Shown piece by piece: positions 25,144-34,518 of a stretch of DNA of 64,000 nt (position 1 is its first letter; the number at the start of each line of letters is the position of its first letter). Source of the DNA: Emticicia oligotrophica DSM 17448 (lineage in GTDB: Bacteria; Bacteroidota; Bacteroidia; Cytophagales; Spirosomataceae); NCBI RefSeq assembly GCF_000263195.1, contig NC_018748.1, positions 3,906,001-3,970,000 on the forward strand, given 5' to 3'. The position numbers and the translations under genes are program-made. The notes under the pieces were generated by a model, which was not told where the DNA came from, searched no databases, and was given only the letters and a program-made list of their open reading frames with translations.

Positions 25144-25218
25144 TTTAGTTTGATTTATTTACAAATAAATACGAACATTACTAAACTCAAAATGACTAAA
25201 GTCACATACTCTAGCAAT

Positions 25219-27714
25219 TTAAAAAGGATATCCAATGGCAAATCTCAATGCTGGGTAATATTCTTGTTTTCGGCTTAGTTTGAGTTCGTCTAAAACAAAG
25301 CGTTGCCCTACTGGTTTGGCAGGGTCGAAAACTTTTATGCCCCAGTCTATTCTTGCCACGAAATAATCTAAATCTAAACGAATTCCTGCACCTGTACCAA
25401 CCGCAATTTCTTTATAAAATCTTCCCCAATCAAAATTTGCTTGATTATATTTACTTTCAATCTGATACCATTTCCAAACGTTACCTGCATCTACAAAAAG
25501 CCCTAAATTCCAATTTCCAATAAATCTGAACATATATTTTCGGAGTTCCACACTTGACTCTAAGATAATATCTCCGGGTTGTTGTGAAAAACGATTGTTG
25601 ATAGTTGTACCTGCTGCCGAACCTGGTCCGAGTGAGCGAGGTTGCCATGCTCGAATACTATTTGGTCCGCCAATAAAGAAGTTTTTCTCGAAAGGCATTG
25701 CTCGGTTTTGACCGTAAGGATGAGCAACACCCATATTTAGCCTAAATGCCCAAGAATCACGTTGATTGATAGGAATGTATCTTCTATAATCAAAATTTAT
25801 TTTTACGAATCGAAAATATGCCCTTTTTGGAGTATCTAATGGAAAAATATTATCAATAAATTTGATTTGATTTTTATTTGGGAAGAAATTAAGGGTAGTT
25901 CCGCCCGATTCTACAAATAGTCTAAAATATTTTGCACGTGTATTTTTGCCCTGTTGCTGGTTATTGAAGATATATGTTGCATTAATACTCGAAACAAACT
26001 GCGGGTCATAAAGTACTTTTAGATTTGGATTATTGATTAAAACTTCTTCAAAAGCAGCACTTTTAAATGGTGTGTTGATTAGGTTAATATCAAACGGAGA
26101 AATTAAAATAGTTTCATATTTTGAGCGTTGCCATGAATAGTTTCCTGTTAGGCGAAATACCTGTCTTTCAAATAGTCTTTGTTTAGAATTATTAAAACTC
26201 AAGGCTAATTGTGTTCGTGGGCTTTTTAGGCTTAATAAATTAGAAATTTTACCCAAGAAGATAATTTTTGGAATATTTAAGGCCAAATTTGCCCCTAATT
26301 CACGACTCCTTTGAGTGGTAGAATCTAAACCAGGTTGACCTTCAAGATTGGCACGAAGACCCAACTCTGTTGTTTCAAGCATACTCAACAAGTTGCGAGC
26401 ACGAAGCGAAATACTAGCTCCACCGCCCAAAATGTTGTTGATATTATTGACGTCAAAATTATAGGCTGTGGTATATTTTGGATTTGTTGGAGCAATAATA
26501 TCTGCCCTCAATTTATTTTCAGGTAATTGAGTAAACCTTACATTCGCAAACGCAAATTGGTCGAGACCATAAAGTTGGCGGTTAGTTTCATTCACCAAAG
26601 AAGCCTTGAAAAGTTGATTAGGGCGAATAAGAATTTTTTTATCTAAGATTCTCGCAGGAAATTTCTTGCCAATAAATGTATATCTAATACTATTTAATTC
26701 AATATTCGTCGTATCAATTTTAAGTGAATTATCAGATGAAGCATCGGCTGAAATAAAATTAACTGATTCGAGGGTAAATTGCTCATGTTGTTCTTTTTGC
26801 AGCGGATTTCTGATATTTAAGCCTAGATTTACTTTGTATCCTCTTTTGATATAATCGGTTGTATCAATCTCAACACTGATATAGTTTTTAGCGATAAAAT
26901 TAAAATAGCCATTTTCCTTAAAAAATGATTCAATTCTAATCTTTTCGGCATCAATATTCCCAAAATCAATATTTTTATTTGATTTTAGTAAACTCGTTGA
27001 TTGATATTTTTTCAATAAAGAATCAATTTTGATATCTTCTACATTGAATTTAATACTATCAATTCGATAACCACTCTTCTCATCTACCAAATAGGTTAGT
27101 TTTACTCTTTTGTTAGTGTTTACTGAATCTATTTTGTAGCTAACTTTATTATCGAAATAACCCTTGCTGTATAAATAATCATGAATACTACTGCTCGTGC
27201 GTTTGATGGCATTTTCAGTAATTATGGCAGGAGCTTCTCCAATATTTTTCATCCACCAATTTTCTTTGGTTTCCAGTCTGTCTTTAAAAATATTGATTTT
27301 ATTTTGAAAGCGTTTTCGTTTTCTTTCAATTTTAGCATCGTAGATTTCTGGATTAGGTAATACTTCTAATCTATTTTGCCATTTTTTTAGTCTTTTATTA
27401 ATTTTTTCGTCACGATAAAATGATTTGCCTAAATTATAAAATCCTACATAAGGAGCTACTGGTAAGTATAAAATTCGACGATTAGGTCTTTGCGTAGGAG
27501 GAATAAGGAGGTCGAGTTCCTCAGTTGAGATTTGTTTATTACCTTTGAACTCAAAATTATTCAGACGATATTCATCTCGCTCTAATTGTACTTTTGGTGT
27601 ACAAGAGCTAGCCAACAAAACAATAGAGCAAATAGTTAAAGATTTGTAAATGAGTTTTCTATCAAAAAATGTTTGCAATGCATAAAAAAGATATGAGACT
27701 ACTTTCAAAATCAT
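25219..27714 (-). CDS. tamL: BamA/TamA-like outer-membrane lipoprotein (TamL type)
   Basis: About 831 residues. A lipobox (VLLASSC) lies near residue 37, so it is a predicted lipoprotein, unlike classic BamA or TamA. POTRA-like domains follow (NNFEFKGNKQISTEELD; SIHDYLYSKGYFDNKVSY; ESFFKENGYFNFIAKNYI), then the barrel with the conserved GGPNSIRAWQPRSLGPG (IxxWxxRxLGPG) loop and C-terminal LRFAIGYPF ending in Phe. TamL helps fold or insert outer-membrane proteins together with TamB in Bacteroidota; no tamB is adjacent here. The open frame runs to a TTG at 27753, but the ATG at 27714 is the better start. Confidence 0.88.
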   Translation of the reverse strand: MILKVVSYLFYALQTFFDRKLIYKSLTICSIVLLASSCTPKVQLERDEYRLNNFEFKGNKQISTEELDLLIPPTQRPNRRILYLPVAPYVGFYNLGKSFYRDEKINKRLKKWQNRLEVLPNPEIYDAKIERKRKRFQNKINIFKDRLETKENWWMKNIGEAPAIITENAIKRTSSSIHDYLYSKGYFDNKVSYKIDSVNTNKRVKLTYLVDEKSGYRIDSIKFNVEDIKIDSLLKKYQSTSLLKSNKNIDFGNIDAEKIRIESFFKENGYFNFIAKNYISVEIDTTDYIKRGYKVNLGLNIRNPLQKEQHEQFTLESVNFISADASSDNSLKIDTTNIELNSIRYTFIGKKFPARILDKKILIRPNQLFKASLVNETNRQLYGLDQFAFANVRFTQLPENKLRADIIAPTNPKYTTAYNFDVNNINNILGGGASISLRARNLLSMLETTELGLRANLEGQPGLDSTTQRSRELGANLALNIPKIIFLGKISNLLSLKSPRTQLALSFNNSKQRLFERQVFRLTGNYSWQRSKYETILISPFDINLINTPFKSAAFEEVLINNPNLKVLYDPQFVSSINATYIFNNQQQGKNTRAKYFRLFVESGGTTLNFFPNKNQIKFIDNIFPLDTPKRAYFRFVKINFDYRRYIPINQRDSWAFRLNMGVAHPYGQNRAMPFEKNFFIGGPNSIRAWQPRSLGPGSAAGTTINNRFSQQPGDIILESSVELRKYMFRFIGNWNLGLFVDAGNVWKWYQIESKYNQANFDWGRFYKEIAVGTGAGIRLDLDYFVARIDWGIKVFDPAKPVGQRFVLDELKLSRKQEYYPALRFAIGYPF

Positions 27715-27781
27715 AAATTGCTTGTTTGTCAGTTGAGTAAAGTTTAGTTTCAACCGCCCTAAAATAGTAAATTCAAATAAA

Positions 27782-28531
27782 ATGTTTTCAAAACAACAAC
27801 AAAAGTACGTTCAATCTCTGCAAATAAAAAAATATCGACAAGAACATCAACGTTTTTTAGTAGAAGGTGCTAAAAGTGTTCAAGAATTATTGAACTCTGA
27901 TTTGGAAATAGAACTATTACTTTGTACACCTAAGTTCTATGCAGAAAACGAAAAAAAGCTTGAAAAAATATCAGTAGAGCAGATTTCACAAGCAGAACTT
28001 GAAAAAAATGGAACGCTGCAAAGTAATGATGCGGCATTGGCAGTTGTAAAAATGCGTCATAATGCACCTCTTACTGCTGAAAAAGATGAGTTCGTATTGG
28101 TATTAGATGATATTCGTGACCCTGGTAATTTTGGTACAATTCTTAGAATTGCCGATTGGTATGGCATCAAAAAAGTTATTTGTTCTGACTCAACAGTTGA
28201 CTTCTATAACCCCAAAGTTATTGCGGCATCAATGGGTTCTTTTACAAGGATTAAGATTTACTATACCGAACTATCAAAATACTTCGAAAGGTTAATTAAA
28301 AAGGGGAATATTGAAATCATTGGTACTTTTTTAGATTCAGAAAATGTACATCATTTCCAATTCCCAAGCAGTGGCTATATTGTTTTAGGAAATGAATCCA
28401 ATGGAATAGGAGAGTCGGTAGAAAAATTAATTACTAAGAAAATAACCATTCCAAGGTTCGGAGAGGCAGAATCACTCAATGTGGGGATTGCAACGGCAAT
28501 AGTTTTAGATAATTTCCGAAGAAGAGAGTAA
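27782..28531 (+). CDS. TrmH/SpoU-family RNA 2'-O-methyltransferase
   Basis: A 249-residue protein. The N-terminal substrate-binding domain (about 1-85: KYRQEHQRFLVEGAKSVQEL) precedes the SPOUT domain with its three motifs: LVLDDIRDPGNFGTILRIAD, YIVLGNESNGIG and IPRFGEAESLNVGIATAIVL. These knotted-fold enzymes methylate ribose in rRNA or tRNA using S-adenosylmethionine; the exact nucleotide is not predictable. It diverges from tamL with a 67-base gap. Confidence 0.93.
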   Translation: MFSKQQQKYVQSLQIKKYRQEHQRFLVEGAKSVQELLNSDLEIELLLCTPKFYAENEKKLEKISVEQISQAELEKNGTLQSNDAALAVVKMRHNAPLTAEKDEFVLVLDDIRDPGNFGTILRIADWYGIKKVICSDSTVDFYNPKVIAASMGSFTRIKIYYTELSKYFERLIKKGNIEIIGTFLDSENVHHFQFPSSGYIVLGNESNGIGESVEKLITKKITIPRFGEAESLNVGIATAIVLDNFRRRE

Positions 28532-28619
28532 GTGAATTTTTATTCAATTATTTTTTGTGTTAATATTTTCTGATAATTATTAATAGTAGTATTATTTATC
28601 TTATTCAACCCATAAGTTC

Positions 28620-29930
28620 ATGAGAAAAATTTATCTATTGCTCAGCATTTTACTTGTTTTTATACAATCAAATGCTCAAACTCAACTAACTTCTTCGGTA
28701 TCTTCTAAACCTCTTTCTGTTGCTAAAAATCCTGAAGAAGTAGGAATATCTTCTGAAAGACTTAAACGAATAGATAACGCTTTGGGTCAATTAGTTGAGC
28801 AAAATAAACTTCCCGGTATGGTGGCTTTATTTACTCGAAATGGACAAATTGTTTACCAAAAGGCATTCGGATACGCTGATTTTCAGACTAAAAGGCCCAT
28901 GAAGGTTGATGATATTTTTAGAATTGCCTCGATGACTAAAGCGATTACATCCACAGCAGTGATGATGTTGTATGAAGAAGGTAAATTCTCTTTAGACGAC
29001 CCTATTTCGAAGTTTATTCCAGAGTTTAAAAATCCTCGTGTTTTAAAATCATTCCGATTCTCTGATACAACCTATACTAGCGAACCAGCTAAATCTGAAA
29101 TTACTATTCGGCATTTGCTTACTCATACCTCTGGAATTGGTTATGGCGTTATTGATGGTGACGAAAGTTTTAAGGCTATGTACAAAAAAGCAGGAATTGT
29201 TGATTTATTCACAACTAATCCCGTCAAAATTGGAGATAATATTAAGAAATTAGCTAAGCTTCCATTACACCACAATCCGGGTGAAAAGTTTACATACAGT
29301 GAGGGTTTAGATGTTTTAGGATATTTTATAGAAATCGTATCGGGAATGCCTTTTGATGAATATTTGAGGACGCATTTGTTTGAACCATTAGGTATGAACG
29401 ACACCTATTTTTATCTTCCTGAATCAAAAAAAGAGCGTTTAGTTTACATTCATAAACCAGATAGCTTAAAGACTTGGGTGCGTTTCCCTGTAACCTTTTA
29501 CGACCCAAATTATCCAATTACAGGTGCAAAAACGTTCTTTTCGGGCGGAGCAGGTCTTTCTTCAACAGCAAAAGATTATGCTACCTTTTTGCAAATGCTA
29601 CTTAATGGAGGAACAATGAATGGTAAACGTTTCTTGAGCAGAACAACCGTGAATTTATTGACAGCAACCAATCAGACGGGCGATTTATATGGTGGGCCAA
29701 AAGGCGAAAGTTTCTTTAGTTTGGGCTTTAGTGTGATTAGTCCAATAGGTGAGTTAAAAGGAAATGGAAGTGCTGGAAGATTTAATTGGGGAGGCTATTT
29801 TAATACAAATTATTGGGCTGACCCAAAAGAAAAAATTATCATGATTCTTATGAAACAAACTCAAGCGGCACTAGATGGTGGCTCTGAAGCTCTGTTCACT
29901 CGCATGATTTATCAAACAATTGATGATTAG
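28620..29930 (+). CDS. Serine hydrolase, class C beta-lactamase-like
   Basis: A 436-residue protein with signal peptide (MRKIYLLLSILLVFIQSNAQ). The active-site pair Ser104-x-x-Lys107 lies in RIASMTKAITS; the second motif is Tyr226-Ser-Glu (FTYSEG), where class C enzymes have Tyr-x-Asn, so a true beta-lactamase role is unlikely. Flanking marks are HLLTHTSGIGYG and FSGGAGLSSTAKDYATFLQM. Relatives are esterases or D-aminopeptidases acting in the periplasm; the substrate is unknown. It is a single gene by spacing. Confidence 0.9.
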   Translation: MRKIYLLLSILLVFIQSNAQTQLTSSVSSKPLSVAKNPEEVGISSERLKRIDNALGQLVEQNKLPGMVALFTRNGQIVYQKAFGYADFQTKRPMKVDDIFRIASMTKAITSTAVMMLYEEGKFSLDDPISKFIPEFKNPRVLKSFRFSDTTYTSEPAKSEITIRHLLTHTSGIGYGVIDGDESFKAMYKKAGIVDLFTTNPVKIGDNIKKLAKLPLHHNPGEKFTYSEGLDVLGYFIEIVSGMPFDEYLRTHLFEPLGMNDTYFYLPESKKERLVYIHKPDSLKTWVRFPVTFYDPNYPITGAKTFFSGGAGLSSTAKDYATFLQMLLNGGTMNGKRFLSRTTVNLLTATNQTGDLYGGPKGESFFSLGFSVISPIGELKGNGSAGRFNWGGYFNTNYWADPKEKIIMILMKQTQAALDGGSEALFTRMIYQTIDD

Positions 29931-30084
29931 AAAGGGGCAATTATAAAAGATTTATCTACACAACTCTCCTTTTGGTCGTTTAAGTCAATTTTTAGAATAA
30001 ACTTTAGCTTTATTCAATATGTCTAATCAATTGAATATTGATAACATTGGTTTTGATTTTAAAATTGATTTTAGCTGAAAATAT

Positions 30085-32940
30085 ATGAAAAAGCTGTTAC
30101 TTCAGACGTTTACTTTGATAATAGTTAGTATTTCTGTCTTTGCACAGAACTCAGAACTCACCGGAGTTGTCAAAGATGCTCAAGATAATACAGGTGTTTC
30201 TGGAGCAAGTATATTATTAATCAATGCACGAGACTCTACACTGCGTAAAGGAGTTTTGGCCGATGTTAATGGGGCTTTCAAATTGAGCAACTTAAAAACT
30301 GGCAACTATAAACTCAGAATTTCTTCAATTGGATACGCTAATCTTGAAACAAGGGTATCGCTCGGAAATGGATTAAAAGATTTAGGGATTTTAAAATTAT
30401 CAGAAAATGCTAGTCAACTCGGCGAAGTGACGGTTCGTGAAAAACAAGTGCGAGTTGAACAAAAAGGCGATACAATTCAATATAATGCTAGTGCTTTTAA
30501 AACAAATCCAGATGCTACGGTTGAGGATTTGGTAAAGAAAATGCCGGGAGTTACAATCGAAAATGGGGTTGTAAAAGCACAAGGTGAGGAAGTAAAGAAA
30601 GTAACCGTTGATGGTCAGGAATTCTTTGGCGATGACGCAGCTTTGGCTCTAAAAAACTTACCTGCAGAAGTAGTAGATAGAATTCAGGTATTCGACCGTT
30701 TGAGTGAACAAGCACAGTTTACAGGGTTTGACGATGGTAATTCTGTAAAAACAATCAATATTACTACTCGTCAAAATAAAAATAATGGGCAGTTTGGTAA
30801 AATTTATGCTGGTGCAGGCGATGACCAACGCTATCAATCTGGTGCAAGTGTTAATTTTTTCAAGAAAGACCAACGCTTGACTATCATTGGTTTATCTAAC
30901 AACATTAACCAACAAAACTTTTCTAACCAAGATATTTTAGGCGTACTAGGTAATTCTGGTGGCGGAGGTATGGGTGGTTTTGGTGGTGGCCAAGGTGGTG
31001 GAGGTGGTATGCGTCCACAAAGTGGAGGAGGTGGCGGAACAGGGCCACGAGGTGCTGGCGGTGGCCAAGGTGGCGGTGGCGGTGGTGATGCTGGTAATTT
31101 TATGGTCGGTCAACAACCTGGAATCGCAAAAACTACTTCAATAGGTTTAAATTATAGTGATAATCTTGGTAAAAAAGTAAAACTTTCAACAAGTTATTTC
31201 TTTAATGCAGCCAATAATGGTAATCAAAGTATTACTTCTCGTGAATATTTGGGTTCTGTACCTCAAATGTATCATGATACTAGCACTACACAAAATAAAA
31301 ATCTAAATCATCGTGCAAACGTGCGATTAGAATATACTATTGATAAAAATAATTCTATTGTTTTTACGCCAAGAATTAGCTGGCAAGGAAACGATGCCTT
31401 ATCCACGCTTTCGAGCCGAACTTTCTTGAATAGTCAGACAATCAATACAAATGCTACAAGTCGAAACTCTTCAAATAATGGTTTTAATTTTTCGGGTGAT
31501 TTATTATTTCGTCATCGTTTTGCCAAAAATGGACGTACATTTTCAGTCAATTTAGGAAGTACAGTCAGTGACCAAACGGGCATTACAGCACAATACTCTA
31601 TTAGTAGATATTTTACTCCAAGAGATACAACGCAGTTGGTTAATCAACAAACAAATTCACAAACCAATAGTAATCGTATGTCAATTGGAGTAACTTACAC
31701 TGAACCAGTTGGAAAAATGGGTCAACTCCAATTCGACCATAATGTGAACTACACACTTAGTAATTCTGATAGAGAAGTAAATGCTTACGATGAAAAACTG
31801 TTTACATATAGTGTTCTAAAAACTTCTTTAAGTAGTGTTTTTGATAATACGTATTTGACGAACCGAACGGGTATGAGCTATCGTTTGAGAAGTAAAAATG
31901 GATTTTTTACATTAGGAGCGGCCTACCAAAATGCACAATTAGCTAGTCAACAAACCTATCCAATTGCACAGGATGTTAAGTATGCATTTAATAGTATTTT
32001 ACCAAATGCCATGTTTAATTATCGTTTTACGAATAATGCAAACTTTCGAATTTTCTATCGTACCAATACCAATGCTCCATCTGTTACCCAGTTACAAGGA
32101 GTAATTAACAATAGTAATCCAACGCAGCTATCTACAGGAAATCCAGATTTGAAACAAGATTATAGTCATAATCTTTCGTTTAGATATGGTATTACAAATG
32201 CTAAAACCGCTCAAAATATTATGATGTTTTTGAATTTGACTTACGCGAATAATTCAATTGTTCAATCAACATTCATAGCAGATAAAGATTATATTTTAGC
32301 CCCTGGAATAACACTTTTTAAAGGTTCTCAACTAACAAAACCAATTAACCTCGACGGAGCATTAAATGCCCGAACATTTATGAGTTATGGTATTCCTGTT
32401 TCAAAAATTAAGTCGAATTTAAACTTAAGTGCCGGGGTAAGTTATGCCAAAAATCCCAATATGATTAATAACGTAAAAAGTTTCACTAATACTTACGGAA
32501 TTAATGGTGGGGCTGTTTTGAGTAGTAATTTGAGTGAAAAAGTTGATTTTACGCTTTCATACACGCCAACTTACAGTATTGTTAGAAATTCAGTACAAAC
32601 TTCGCTCAATACAAAATATGTTTTCCAAAATACCTCTTTCAAAATTAACTGGTTGTTTGGAAAAGGATTTTTGCTACAATCTGAAGTTTTAAATCAGGCG
32701 TATTCTGGTCTAGGTTCAGGGTTTAATCAAAACTTTACACTTTGGAATGCTGGTTTTGGGTATAAATTTTTGAAAAAACAAGCTGCTGAAATTAGACTAA
32801 ATGTTTTTGATATTTTGAAACAAAATAATAGTATTGCTAGAAATGTTTCGACGGCTTACATTGAAGATGCTCGTAATCAAGTGCTTACGAGATATTTTAT
32901 GTTGACTTTTACATATAATTTGAAAAACTTTAGATTGTAA
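30085..32940 (+). CDS. Large outer-membrane beta-barrel protein with glycine-rich loop
   Basis: A 951-residue protein. Signal peptide (about 1-20), carboxypeptidase-like domain (about 24-110: GVVKDAQDNTGVSGASILL), plug-like part (VEQKGDTIQYNASAFKTNPD, then LVKKMPGVTIENGV, VDGQEFFGDD), and barrel to the C-terminus (MLTFTYNLKNFRL). A glycine-rich stretch of about 50 residues (about 291-340), with runs such as GGGMGGFGGGQGGGGG, interrupts the first part of the barrel and probably forms an extracellular or periplasmic loop. It shares its general plan, but little sequence, with the barrel protein at 4443. Ligand unknown. Confidence 0.88.
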   Translation: MKKLLLQTFTLIIVSISVFAQNSELTGVVKDAQDNTGVSGASILLINARDSTLRKGVLADVNGAFKLSNLKTGNYKLRISSIGYANLETRVSLGNGLKDLGILKLSENASQLGEVTVREKQVRVEQKGDTIQYNASAFKTNPDATVEDLVKKMPGVTIENGVVKAQGEEVKKVTVDGQEFFGDDAALALKNLPAEVVDRIQVFDRLSEQAQFTGFDDGNSVKTINITTRQNKNNGQFGKIYAGAGDDQRYQSGASVNFFKKDQRLTIIGLSNNINQQNFSNQDILGVLGNSGGGGMGGFGGGQGGGGGMRPQSGGGGGTGPRGAGGGQGGGGGGDAGNFMVGQQPGIAKTTSIGLNYSDNLGKKVKLSTSYFFNAANNGNQSITSREYLGSVPQMYHDTSTTQNKNLNHRANVRLEYTIDKNNSIVFTPRISWQGNDALSTLSSRTFLNSQTINTNATSRNSSNNGFNFSGDLLFRHRFAKNGRTFSVNLGSTVSDQTGITAQYSISRYFTPRDTTQLVNQQTNSQTNSNRMSIGVTYTEPVGKMGQLQFDHNVNYTLSNSDREVNAYDEKLFTYSVLKTSLSSVFDNTYLTNRTGMSYRLRSKNGFFTLGAAYQNAQLASQQTYPIAQDVKYAFNSILPNAMFNYRFTNNANFRIFYRTNTNAPSVTQLQGVINNSNPTQLSTGNPDLKQDYSHNLSFRYGITNAKTAQNIMMFLNLTYANNSIVQSTFIADKDYILAPGITLFKGSQLTKPINLDGALNARTFMSYGIPVSKIKSNLNLSAGVSYAKNPNMINNVKSFTNTYGINGGAVLSSNLSEKVDFTLSYTPTYSIVRNSVQTSLNTKYVFQNTSFKINWLFGKGFLLQSEVLNQAYSGLGSGFNQNFTLWNAGFGYKFLKKQAAEIRLNVFDILKQNNSIARNVSTAYIEDARNQVLTRYFMLTFTYNLKNFRL

Positions 32941-32958
32941 TTTTTTAAAGTTTAATTT

Positions 32959-32994
32959 GAAAGCCCTGCAAAGAAAATGTAGGGCTTTCTTGTT
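32959..32994 (+). terminator. Terminator of the second barrel gene
   Basis: GAAAGCCCTGCA (32959-32970) pairs with TGTAGGGCTTTC (32978-32989; one G-U), followed by TTGTTT. Confidence 0.82.
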
Positions 32995-33015
32995 TAAAAG
33001 CAGTAGGGCACAGGC

Positions 33016-33045
33016 TTGTAGGTATGATATAAATTTGTATTTTTA
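33016..33045 (+). promoter_or_regulatory. Promoter of the sugar kinase gene
   Basis: TTG (33016-33018), 19 bases, then TATTTTTA (33038-33045), one mismatch from TAnnTTTG. TAAATTTG at 33030-33037 is a full -7 match but lacks a TTG at the right distance. Confidence 0.5.
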
Positions 33046-33098
33046 CAGCAATATTTTTTTAGAAATAAAACTACTCATATAAGCTTCAAATTTATTTC

Positions 33099-34448
33099 AT
33101 GAAAGTCTGTGCCGTTTTTGATATTGGAAAAACCAATAAGAAATTACTTCTTTTTAATGAGGATTATCAAATAGTAAAAGAAGAACAATCGCAATTTGAA
33201 GAAGTTTTAGACGACGATGGCTTTCCTTGTGATGATTTAATTCAACTAAGTTCTTGGCTTAAAAAAACGCTTGAAAGTATTAAGCAAAATCCTGATTATG
33301 AGGTAGTTGGTCTTAATTTTTCCGCTTACGGTGCTACTTTGGTTCATTTGAATTCTGAAGGGAAACCGCTCACACCATTGTATAATTACCTTAAACCGTT
33401 TACTCGCCAAATGAGTAAAGCGTTTACAGATAAGTATTCATCGGGTTTTTTTACAGAAACTGCATCTCCTGAACTAGGCATGCTGAATTCTGGATTACAA
33501 CTTTATTGGTTGAAAGAATCAAAACCAAGCATTTTTCATCAAATCAAATATTCGCTGCATTTACCTCAATATTGTAGCTATTTATTTACAAAACAACCTG
33601 TTTCAGAGATAACCAGTGTTGGTTGTCATACAGCCATTTGGGACTTTCAGAAGAAAGATTATCATACTTGGCTTGAATCAGAACATATACATTCAATTCA
33701 ACAAAAGCCTTCGGTATCGAATGTTGCAACAAATATCGAAGGTATTGCCGTTGGTGTAGGTATTCATGATAGTTCATCTGCATTAGTGCCTTACTTGAAA
33801 TCATTTGATGAAAGATTTATACTGCTTTCTACGGGTACTTGGGCCATAAGTTTAAATCCTTTTAATGATGAACCATTGACTGATGCCGAGCTACAAAAAG
33901 ACTGTCTTTGCTATCTCAATTATCAAGGAAATCCTGTAAAAGCTGCACGTCTTTTTGCTGGAAACGAACATGAACGTCAAACCAAACATCTTGCTGAGTA
34001 TTTTGGCAAGGAAATAGATTACTATAAGCAAGTAAAATATGACCACGAGATGGTGTGGTTTTTGAGAAATAAGTTCAAACAAGCAACACCCGAAACCGTT
34101 GATGTGGGTTTGTTGAAAGATTGTCCATTCGTAGAAAGAAATCTTAATTTATTCAAATCTTATGAAGAAGCTTATCATCAATTTATGCTTGATTTAGTGG
34201 CACAGCAAGTAGCTTCATTAAATTCGGTGATGGGTTGGAGTAAGCCCAAGCAGATTTATGTAGATGGTGGATTTTCGAAAAATGAGATTTATATGAATTT
34301 ATTGGCGGAATCGTATGCGAATAAACAAATATTTGCTTCAGAAATTGCCCAAGCTTCTGCTTTAGGAGCCGCCTTAGTTATACATGAACATTGGAATTCA
34401 AAGCCAATTCCTCAACAATTAATTCATTTGAAGAGATATTTTTGTTGA
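33099..34448 (+). CDS. FGGY-family carbohydrate kinase
   Basis: A 449-residue cytoplasmic sugar kinase. FGGY marks: phosphate-binding VFDIGKTNKKLLLF at the N-terminus, GLNFSAYGATLVHL, ILLSTGTWAISLNPF (ATP site), and VDGGFSKNEIYMNLLAESYA near the C-terminus, then ASALGAAL. Length and layout are closest to the rhamnulokinase and fuculokinase branch, but the sugar is not certain. There are no isomerase, aldolase or transporter genes beside it, so it stands as an orphan kinase with its own promoter and terminator. Confidence 0.9.
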   Translation: MKVCAVFDIGKTNKKLLLFNEDYQIVKEEQSQFEEVLDDDGFPCDDLIQLSSWLKKTLESIKQNPDYEVVGLNFSAYGATLVHLNSEGKPLTPLYNYLKPFTRQMSKAFTDKYSSGFFTETASPELGMLNSGLQLYWLKESKPSIFHQIKYSLHLPQYCSYLFTKQPVSEITSVGCHTAIWDFQKKDYHTWLESEHIHSIQQKPSVSNVATNIEGIAVGVGIHDSSSALVPYLKSFDERFILLSTGTWAISLNPFNDEPLTDAELQKDCLCYLNYQGNPVKAARLFAGNEHERQTKHLAEYFGKEIDYYKQVKYDHEMVWFLRNKFKQATPETVDVGLLKDCPFVERNLNLFKSYEEAYHQFMLDLVAQQVASLNSVMGWSKPKQIYVDGGFSKNEIYMNLLAESYANKQIFASEIAQASALGAALVIHEHWNSKPIPQQLIHLKRYFC

Positions 34449-34468
34449 GTTCTTATTAGTGTCATTAA

Positions 34469-34499
34469 AAAGCCTTGCAAATATCATTTGCAAGGCTTT
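34469..34499. terminator. Bidirectional terminator between sugar kinase and maeB
   Basis: A perfect 14-base stem (AAAGCCTTGCAAAT 34469-34482, ATTTGCAAGGCTTT 34486-34499) with a three-base loop lies between two converging genes. Confidence 0.9.
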
Positions 34500-34518
34500 A
34501 ATATTTCTGGAAATCAAG

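Noticed and set aside
27715-27753. Thirteen extra N-terminal residues of TamL from a TTG
   Set aside because: The ATG at 27714 gives a better export signal and leaves room for promoters in the divergent gap.
28620-29930. True class C beta-lactamase (antibiotic resistance)
   Set aside because: The Tyr-x-Asn motif is Tyr-Ser-Glu and many esterases share the SxxK motif, so a resistance role is not supported.
30959-31144. Open frame rich in Val and Ala inside the glycine-rich loop of the barrel protein
   Set aside because: Frame-shifted shadow of GGN-type repeats; no independent start signals.
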